Below, one piece after another: positions 55,024 through 64,000 of a DNA stretch of 64,000 nucleotides. The translations under genes and the position numbers were made by a program. Position 1 is the stretch's first letter. Every line of letters begins with the position of its first letter. This stretch comes from Reticulascus tulasneorum. Lineage: Eukaryota; Ascomycota; Sordariomycetes; Glomerellales; Reticulascaceae. The DNA is taken from assembly GCA_001557505.1 (NCBI GenBank), contig LSAX01000002.1, forward strand, positions 5,022,001-5,086,000. Reading direction: 5' to 3'. Under the pieces are notes generated by a model. That model was not told the origin of the DNA. It did not search any database and saw nothing but the letters and a program-made list of their open reading frames with translations.

Positions 55024-58000
55024 CGTGGTTGTTGGGATTTGTGGTTTGCTTGGATGGTTGCTTGAAATGATAAAGGATGCTGTGGTAGAGCTTGATGAGG
55101 ATGAAGAAAATCAAGAGAGACTCAGTGCGTGAGAAAGGGTTTATATAGCTGTTCTCGTTTGATAGAACTGTCTCTCTCCGTCATCTAGATCTCCTCTCCC
55201 TCCTTGCCTACTCACATTAGATCACCAGAGCTCTCAAGGGTTGAAATTACGCTGACTCGTCTGTCCATCTGACTCCGGCTTTAGAGAAAATCCGACGCAT
55301 CACTTGTTACCAGCATCACTTATCGCCACGTCGCGCGCAGAGCTCAAAAGAGCTAGTCGCACAGTCACAGTTCTGATGATCTGTCTTCTCACTGGCAGCT
55401 TAGATGACGCCTCAAGGTCTCAGGCGGGCGTCCTATGCACTAGTCGTTTAAGTTCACGCCAGCATGACTGAGCATGTGAATGCTGTTGTCAAATCGGTTC
55501 TCGCGCTTTTGTCGGTATTTGCCAAGATGTAGCTGTAAAGCCCGCAGCTGAGCCAAAGTTTGACTCGCTTTGCGAAGGGCTTCCGGTCCAGACCTGGCTA
55601 CAGATAAAGAAGGTAGCTGGTAGTCACCAGCTTTAAAAGTTTAACGAAAGGCTCGAACCAGTTGGTTCGGCTGTGAAACCTTGAGTCATGGCGGACTTGG
55701 GGATTTGACCATACTCGTTAGTCCACTGTACGAGTGTAAAGACCCACTTCAGGAGTATGTTGCGATGTGCCCGGCTCCTGGTAAACGGGCGGATTGGGCG
55801 CAAGATTCACATATCTCTGTACGACAAGCGCACGCACAATGTAAATACTTAATGCATGCGTCGGAGCTTGGCAACGTGATAAGAAATAACCATCCGATGA
55901 TCCAAATAGTATCTGCGAACGGGGACTTAATACACGTGCCTGATGATCTCCCGCTTTTAGCTCGATATGTACCTTGAACTCCGTCCCATCAGATAATTAT
56001 AGGCAAGCTCAACGGATACGCGCATTTGTCTATGTAAGCATGTTTTAATTGACTGCTCGACTGTTCTATTTGAGGTATTCTTTCGTCGATTTTATGGGTA
56101 AGACCTGTTGTCATCCACGACGCCTTAGCAATAAGAGCACGCAGAGAAGTGTAGCAATCTACACAGGTACTGTAGACATTCTTGTCGCTTCTAGAGCAAG
56201 AAACTTGATTATCCGGTACACTGTAAGTCCCCGAAATTCGACAAGTACTCGAGTCGATTTCAAGTAGTCTGTGACTCTCGAGTTGCTTTGGTCTGCGATC
56301 CCGATAGCTAATTAAGCGTCTCGTTTATGCCCGCATTGTGGAGACCGGCTACATTAGTATAATCATTTCTCATAAAAGAAGCCATCAAAGCGTGATGTCT
56401 GCTAAACTGACACACTTCCATTGAGTGTAGAGGAATAGGAATAGTTCCCGGCGCGTGGGCCGAAACTTGCAGGCAGGCCGCAGTAGTGTTATCGTTCTCA
56501 TCGAAGTATCCCGGCTGGTGCTGACTCGTAACTCTTCATTTTTCACCGGTCTCAAGAGCAGGAGGTCGTTCTCGTTTTTTCGGTCAAGTTTCCCCATGCA
56601 CTGCGTTCGGGGACCTCGGGCTGTTCGGCGACCGCCACAACGTGCTTCCATGGAACCGTTGCTGCATGGGAAAGCCAAATGTTCTGTGAAGGCAGCGGCC
56701 CGACACGTTCCTCTGCAAGCGCTAATCATCTTTGAGACCGTCAAATTTTACGCTTTTAAGCTTCGACCGTGCTGATGAGGCTCAGCCGCGATGATAACTT
56801 TGACTTCAACGGATCTGGATGCTCAGGGTCAACGATCTACTGAATGGCTGGCCAGTCAAATATAGCCATTGATGACTTTTCATACGATACAAAACGTCCA
56901 AAATTTGTGTGTATTGCAGGAAACTACCTCTCTGAATTATTCGACAATTTTAGCTTTTTAGAGATCAATAGATGCGCTTGAATCTTACTTGCGCCACTTG
57001 GAGAGCGGTCAAGTCAGGGCTCGCCATTCTTAGTTACACACAGCACGCGGACCAGAAATGCCCCGGGACTCGCCTGACCTGGCTTGCGTTGCCGCTTTGG
57101 GCGACAGACGCTAGTAGACAAAAATCCGATATGTGATCGTCGATCACAACAGCCACCTACTTCCATGTCAAATGACCTTAATACAGTAACCTTCTCATTA
57201 CTTCACACACACATCTCTGACTACGGCAGCTTTTGCGCAGCAGTAGTATGCGCAATGACATTTCAAGATTGTATCCTTGCAGGGCACGGGTTTCTCGTGG
57301 GTCTTGTGGAGTAAGTCCTGTGACAATCTGAGGGATATCTTGACAAGATTTCCAAGAGCGCTTCCACCGGATTCCTCGGAACGGTGTCAACAGAATCTTT
57401 CCTTTCACACGCCACAGATGATTTCTTGGCATGAAGCCGTGTGTTCCGTTTGGCGTAATTCGAGTTGAATGATACGCCCCTACTTGAGATACCACACCTC
57501 AAGATGGGCTCTACTCGCCCGGGATCATGTGCAAAGAAACAGTTTACTTTATTCTTGTCCTACAAACTTGACTGGGACTCCTCTTTAGTAGCCAGAGTGT
57601 CTTAGGAGGTTGTGGAGGATCATAGGTGCTGGTAATCGCGGCAATCTCCACTAACGATGCGATCTTGGTAGCTCCACGTCGTTGGCAAGGGTGACATCAA
57701 GTGTGGTCGAGTTAGCTATCGCGTACTCCTGCAATTTGCTGCCTCTAATCTTAGAACTATTGTTTCCCTGCTTCAATACTCATGTGATGCCATGTCGAGA
57801 TATGTTACTGTCCACTTGGTCCGCTACAATCTATAACCGACTCATCCATGACATCCCGGCTTGATTGCCTATGTGTAACTAAGCATGGTGCCAAATTTCT
57901 ATATGTATTCTCGCCGCCGAGTCCTTCATCTTTACTTAAAGTATATTTGAACATGCCTCATCTTGGCATCGTGGCAACTACAACTGGGACTCCATATTCG

Positions 58001-60803
58001 CGACGGGCTGAGAAGAGGGTAGCATCTGGGGAAGCGTCAATGTTACAGATGAGAACTGGGCATTCTGTTTGACATGCTAAAGGCCTGCACTTAGCCTTGA
58101 GTAACCATCTATAAGCGCCTACGCAATGTATTTTTTGTAAACTAAAACGAGGCTGGAAATCCCGCGTCAAACCGCGTGGCACAGACAACCTTATTGTGGC
58201 ATCTTCCCAGGACGCCTGCTTACCTCGGTGAGTAGAGCTAAAAGCTGTACGATCAATACCAGTGTTTCGATGTATAAACGCAAGGCCGAAGCACGGTGAA
58301 TTCGACGATATGATGCGTAATTCATCGGTATTATTGGATCTGTGATCGGTCGCATCTTCATCAATTACAGTCATTTCACTTGTACAGCAAAGAGATGGCA
58401 GAGAACGCATTAACATTGAGCTGAAGAACAACTCCGACGCGATTTGTATCTCTTTTCCATAAGCCGAGAATCACACTGGCGAGTAGAGAGAATGGCAAGA
58501 CACGGGCGACACGTCTCTTGGCATAAGCCAAGCATAAACAAGCATATGAGCTAACCCAGGGTAGTAGCACATGACCGATACATCCCCGGGGTAGTTTTGT
58601 TTGTGGTTCTAAGTGAGGGACGACAAGACAATGGCATCAGCTTGCACCACCATGATCTTTCCCCACGTATTTCTAACAGGAACGCTAGTCAGATGTAGAA
58701 ACCGATTTCTAGAATGCGTGAATATGCAAGGGACCTTTGCAGCTCAATCTCGGAAAATGGCCCCCATCACTCTATATTCGGAATGGGCCGAGGAGAATTC
58801 TGTGGTAATCCCTGTGGAGTTGACGTGATTTTTGCACCATTAAGGTAGCTGATACTAACTTCCATATGGCCCTATGTGGAATGGTGAGTTGCAGACCCCT
58901 GATGCTCAATTATAACAACTATAGCATTGCCGGCACACTATGTCACTGTAGGTGCAGCATAGAAGAGATCGAAAAGAGACAATGCCATACAAGCATACAA
59001 GCATCTCAGTCTACAATCATTGAAGCCCTACCATCATCCTTTCGCTCCGACGATGGACTTTCGGCATATTAGGCGATATTTCAGCGTCTTCGGAGCATTC
59101 GGATGGCAAAATTCGGGACTACGGGCCGAGCCCAGTATTACAACCCAGGAGCTTCCTATTTAGACAAATGTCAAGATCGTATCAGCTAGTTGATATTCCT
59201 TCGTCAAGTTCCTGCAGTAGCACAAATCCCAGGGACTAAGACTGATTAGTCAGTTGGCTGGGTTTTGATCGCTCGTTTGGTGTACTGCAAGGTATGTGAG
59301 CGGTCGAGCCCCTACGATAATCCCTCCTAGCCTATACATAGTATACAGCATGTTATCTAGCATTTCGGGCAAGGATATGCACCACAGGAACAGGAGGAAG
59401 GATTCTTGGCCTGTGCCGTACCCCAGCCCAAATCTGGGTTTGAATAACAGGCGGGAGATAAAAATAATAGTGAATACCACGCTAGAAACTGGACACTTTA
59501 CATTACTTTGTCCCGAGCAAGCCAAGCCATCTACATTGCTGCAAATCAAGCATATACAGTCTGGCAAAACTTAGCTCTTATATTAGCCCGTTGTTGCATC
59601 AACTCTTTGTTCAGAAGCACAAGTTGGCTTACAAATTCGCAAGTACATACATCATGGATAATTTCGAATTGGCGGCGAATAAGTATGAATTCTTTACATC
59701 CATTGACTGGAGCCAATTAGAGCATGTGCTATATATAGCCTGAACCGGATTTTATCTGGGTTGAGCTGCCTAAACCGGCTGGCCTGGCCAAGACTGAGGC
59801 CGGCATATTTTCGGTCGGTTAGCTACAATGGGGTTCTGAACTTGGCAGTGTGGAGATGTATTAGTTGTGGAATCTGGATGGGGTGCAAAATAATTACTGT
59901 GGGGAGGGTCCTCGCCTATCAACCACCTCCTGCTTTTTCCGTTTCCTTCAACACCACAACAACACTAGCCACCTCAGCTCCTAGCAAGATCTCGAGCTCG
60001 TTTTCCCCATTTATTTTGGAAGGAGTCGCAAAAGCTATCCACTAGCAAAGCTAGACCTAGCGTTTCATGGATTATCTGAGACGGACAAAAATCTTCAGCA
60101 TCTGTTAGGCACGACGTCCCCAAAAAAACACAAAGTACAGCAAGAGCATGTGTGTTACAGTCATATCGTAAAAGCTACGTAACGGCTACCTATGACAAGA
60201 CCGACAGGGTTACGGAGATAATCATGGCACTAGGGCGTGATTTCCCACGTAGAGACGCTGCATGGTTCTGGAGCATGGGGGAACCGTCGACGTCGCAATC
60301 GCAATCTGACGTTAGGGTACGAGATCTGGACACATCCTGGGGTTGATAGGTTAGACTGTTTTCATCAGTGTCCACGAAACATCTTACCTTGAGAAGGAGG
60401 TACATCATACAACATCCCAGCAACGTTCCCCACCACATTCTCGGCAGACCTATGTAGATGTAGGCTGCGATAAGATTGGCTTCGAGTTTTTCCGAGAGCG
60501 GACTATTCTTCCATACGCCCCCTACAACTGAGAGTAAGGTTATTAATCCTCATTCCGATCTAGCGTTCTAGACTTCGGTGGAAGGATCGCATAAGCCTGA
60601 ATCATGGCATATCGTTCTGTAACCTAGCATCGTTAGCTTTTTTTCCCTCCTTAGCCTCGAGCCGGGGTCAAGTCGGGACAAGAATGCTAGATAAAAAGGA
60701 TGGTCTGAATCCCCAACCTCCATTGCTGAAAATTTCATGATTGGGTCTCTTTCGTTACTTTTGGACAGGAAATTAGTCGTCCGAAACTCCATCGCTTGTC
60801 GAT
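55024..60803. other. Large gene-poor tract, 5.8 kb
   Basis: Many short frames on both strands (for example 55681-55977, 56385-56744, 57958-58431, 59761-60045) show no signal peptide, domain or splice-consistent partner. No terminal repeats or transposase motifs were recognised. Base composition looks balanced, so strong repeat-induced mutation is not obvious by eye. Non-coding RNA or decayed genes cannot be excluded. Confidence 0.4.
55140..55147 (-). promoter_or_regulatory. TATA box of the cysteine-rich protein gene
   Basis: TATATAAA reads on the minus strand 117-124 bp upstream of the ATG at 55023. It supports this start and a strongly inducible promoter type. Confidence 0.5.
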
Positions 60804-63723
60804 ATGAAGCTCTCCATCGTAGCCATAGCTGCTGCTCTGATCTCTGCATGTGCGGCGGTAAAACTAAGCTCAAGTCCGAAAAACCTTACCGATGTGCAAA
60901 GCAAAGGCTTCATCATTGAGCTTATACCGGGCGCCAAGTTTGATAAAAGGTATGCAAATCCTCCATTGCTGTATTCGACGAACAAGAGAAACTAGACTGT
61001 GGAGGGCGCTCGGAGTGTTCCGCCCATATCTTTATTTTATAGCGCTGATTCATTTTAGAGGGATTGACGATCATGACGAATTCCATAAGAGGGCACGGAA
61101 TATACTGCCTGAATATGCGGTAAGGCACGAGTTCAAAAACCAAGAGCTATTCTATGGGTTGTCAATCGATGCGCCAGATGATACTAGCATCCGGACGTTT
61201 CTGGATATTCCGGGCGTCAAAAATGTTTGGAAGAACATTTTTGTTAAGAAACCAGAGCCGATCGGAGCGGACTATGTTCCCGGTCCCGCAGCAAAGTCGC
61301 TGAAGAAAGGCCCAGGGGGTGTCGTCCATGTTAGCGGCAATAGCGACATCCATATGCCACTCAAGATGATAGGAGTGGATCTTCTGCATGAAATTGGCAT
61401 TAAGGGTAAGGGGGTCAAAGTTGGTATCGTTGACACTGGCATCGATTACAGGCACCCCGGTCTTGGCGCCGGCTTTGGACCAGGCTTTAAAGTTGCCGGT
61501 GGTTACGATCTGGTGGGCGACGATTTCACTGGTTACGAAGACCCTATCCCGGATCCGGATCCAGTGGTGCGCTGTCTTGCCGGCGGTCATGGTACACATT
61601 TAGGAGGTATCATCGCCGGCCAGGATCCCGAAGGCGTCGGCTTTGGGTTTGTGGGTGTCGCACCAGAGGCCTCTCTTTACATGTATCGCATTTTCGGATG
61701 TGCTGGAGACACCACATTGGATTTGATTCTACAGGCGTTTGAATTTGCTATCGCCGATGAGGTGGACATCGTCAGCCTTTCCCTTGGCGCCGTCCAGTCT
61801 TTCGATACCGCAAATTCACTTCTGGCCTCGATCAAAGCTAAAGGTGTCTCGATTATAGTCTCTAACGGCAATTCTGGAGACCGACTTGGGCCGTTTTTTC
61901 CAAGCTACCCTGCCGTGGATCACTCGTCTGTTGCCGTTGGCTCCGTCGGCAGCTTGAATTTCCCGACACTTTACAACGCCGTTGGAATAGATGGAAGTGT
62001 TGTTGAGTACCCCCGTGTGGCACCACTGGATAACTCTGCTGGACCATATCATGTGTTTGTGGCAGATGATGGACCAGAGAGTCCATGTAATGATCAAGCG
62101 TGGGACAACGCCGTTGCAGCCTTTCCCGATCCATCCCAGGTCATTGTTCTTCTGTCCATTAACAGCTGGTGCTTGGCTGAATATAAGCTTACTGAAGCTG
62201 GATTCGACAAAGTTTGGTACACTATAGATGAGGCTGACGACCTAACACTTATACCCTCTGGCTACATCTGGTTTGATCAGATTCCCATCAGGTTAAACGC
62301 CTTTGAAAAGCTCCAAGCTGGAATATCCCAGTACGGCACAGAATACACACTTACGTTCGAAGATGTGGAGGTCCACGACATCAAACAGGCATCCGGCGGT
62401 AGCATAAATACCTTTTCTTCATACGGCCCTACAATGGAGATGTCATTAAAGCCGCAGCTTGCTGCACCTGGAGGTGGCATTCTAAGTTACTGGCCTATTA
62501 CCGATGGAGTTGGCTATGCTGTTATGTCCGGCACCTCTATGGCAGCTCCCCATATCGCGGGGTGTTTTGCGCTGATGAAATGCGCATTTCCAAACCTCGG
62601 GCCTGACGAAATCCTTCAGCTTCTTCAGAGTACATCATCGCCCGTCGATCTCTCTGGCTTCCCCGGATCTCTAACCAGCACAACTCAGCAGGGAGCCGGT
62701 CTAGCCAACGTCTACAAAGCTTACTTAGCCCAGTCTGAGACTCGGTTGTCGAGGAATGAACTTAACCTAAGAGACTCAGCGACACCCGCCCCACAGACAA
62801 TCGTTATCGAGAACAGGTCGTCACGGTCCAAGACATACACTTTTAGGCATAAGGGGGCATCCTTAATCAACGCCACTCCCGAATCGTATTCCCAAACGTC
62901 TTACAATCAATTCGGGTGGGTTGAAAACAATTCTCCAAAATATGCGTCCGCCTCGTTCTCGTCCGAAAAGATTGTCGTGGAAGCAGGAGCTACGGCAAAT
63001 TTAACTGTAACCATTATCGCCCCTACAGATGTTGATGCCGGGCTACTGCCCGTATACGGTGGCTACGTTTTCATTGAGGATGACATACTAGAATATGTTG
63101 TGCCATATGTAGGTGTGCCATATAGTCGTGGCGACTACGACATTATCGATTTTAGCAACGTCATCGACAAGGAGATTGCAGGTCCTCCGCCACCAGAGGG
63201 CGTACCAACCATCCCATATATGTACGCATATAATAATGTGCTACGGAACAACGACCTGATGACGTTTGACTTCTCCGATAAAACCTATAACTACCTAACT
63301 TTAACTTGGGTTGTAAGGCAACCGTCAAGCTACATTCGTCTCGATGCAGTACATCCCCACCAGCGTGTCCATCCAGACGGGTACGGGTTCGATCGCTGCG
63401 ATCGCTTTGAAACGATTGATCCAGCCATGGAACCTGTCGATAACTTCTTAGGATTGCCATCATATGGCGAGATTCGCTCCTTTGCCGGAGGGTATGACAA
63501 GCCAAAAAGTCCAACCCAAGTTGAGTTCGGCGGATATGGATATATGTTTTTCATATGGCAGCGGCCTGGGGTATCAGCGCCAAATGGAACAGAGTTTGTA
63601 TTGCCAAACGCAGACTTCCGAATCTTGATGCGAGCGCTTAAGTCTGGTCATCACTGGAGTGATCCTGAAGGGTACGAATCTTGGCTTAGCCCTATTGTTA
63701 GGATCAACATGACCAGGCACTAG
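60804..63723 (+). CDS. Secreted subtilisin-type serine protease (S8A, Vpr/minor extracellular protease-like)
   Basis: Two exons (60804-60949, 61059-63723) give 936 residues. The start at 60804 gives a signal peptide (MKLSIVAIAAALISACAAV). Reading through the intron instead gives a frame without a signal. An inhibitor-I9-like prosegment (about 36-115) precedes the catalytic domain, with D174 (VDTGID), H226 (GGHGTHLGG) and S542 (SGTSMAAPH). Between His and Ser lies a long insertion of protease-associated (PA) type (about 355-480). After the catalytic domain comes a Fn3-like beta region (about 620-760) seen in fungal and bacterial Vpr/C5a-peptidase-like proteases, and a further conserved C-terminal part. 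It degrades extracellular proteins. Signal peptide and lack of a C-terminal anchor suggest free secretion. Confidence 0.92.
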
Positions 63724-64000
63724 TACAACACACAGTAGATAGTTAATCATGTTAATTGTGAGGCGTATTATGGACGCAGAACACACCATGACCCAACACA
63801 ACCGTTTCAACACAATGGATACCAAAGACCCGTATCCTGTTCACAATGATAGGTAGACCCCCTGGAACCACTAGCAGCTGGTCGGCGTCGGATGTCCAGG
63901 GGAACTCTTACTGGAGGGCCCATGCGTAGGCACTGACTACCTACAGGAGGCTGAGAAGATGAGGGTTTCGTCTTGAGAGCTCTCCATCATGGATTGTTTG
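63724..64000. other. 3' flank of the subtilase gene to window end
   Basis: No gene is recognised in this last segment. Confidence 0.5.

Noticed and set aside
55988..55996. Exact ATCAGATAA match to the Sre consensus
   Set aside because: It lies far from any siderophore or iron gene, and about one exact match is expected by chance in a window of this size.
56385..56775. Overlapping frames of about 106-119 residues on both strands
   Set aside because: Mirror-image open frames without signal, domain or splice support are typical chance frames in GC-balanced spacer.

Overview
This window is nuclear DNA of a filamentous ascomycete (Pezizomycotina). Most genes carry one to three introns of about 50-110 nt with GT donors, CTAAC-type branch sites and AG acceptors. 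The gene content is typically fungal: a Zn2Cys6 regulator, a DUF3425 bZIP, a laccase with the ascomycete C-terminal plug, fungal siderophore genes and a GPI-anchored aspartic protease. I could not fix the class from sequence alone; a Sordariomycete-like genome is a guess. I saw no tRNA, rRNA, intact transposon or CRISPR array.

Layout. 0-6 kb is a housekeeping block: the end of an unknown gene, an OM14-like mitochondrial outer-membrane protein, the MIA40 import oxidoreductase, thiamine pyrophosphokinase and the SNARE BOS1. Two of these genes have an intron in or directly after the start codon. 6.7-16.5 kb is accessory: an MFS exporter, a cysteine-rich secreted protein, a Zn2Cys6 regulator divergent from a 2-oxoglutarate/Fe(II) oxygenase, a tandem CENP-V/GFA protein, a wrecked MFS gene and an elicitor-like small secreted protein.

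18.2-38.8 kb is the core of the window: an extracellular-siderophore (fusarinine/triacetylfusarinine type) cluster. It holds a SidF-type acyltransferase and a SidH-type enoyl-CoA hydratase, both ending in peroxisomal PTS1 tripeptides, the NRPS SidD (A-T-C-partial A-T-C), a SIT-family siderophore importer, a GNAT acetyltransferase and a full ABC-B transporter. In the inferred scheme SidH and SidF make anhydromevalonyl-CoA and transfer it to hydroxyornithine in peroxisomes, SidD joins and cyclises the monomers, the GNAT may acetylate the product, and the transporters handle the siderophore or its intermediates. Intergenic regions of the cluster carry GATA-type and CCAAT elements and TGATC-centred inverted repeats, consistent with iron control.

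39-48 kb holds a PAN/apple secreted protein, an unknown secreted glycoprotein, an asco-laccase, and a bZIP (DUF3425) gene divergent from a short-chain dehydrogenase that ends in AKL. 48.8-52 kb is a GPI-anchored aspartic protease with a roughly 400-residue Ser/Thr stalk containing seven perfect 15-bp repeats. 54.6-55 kb is a cysteine-rich secreted peptide gene. A gene-poor tract of about 5.8 kb follows, and the window ends with a secreted subtilisin-type protease.
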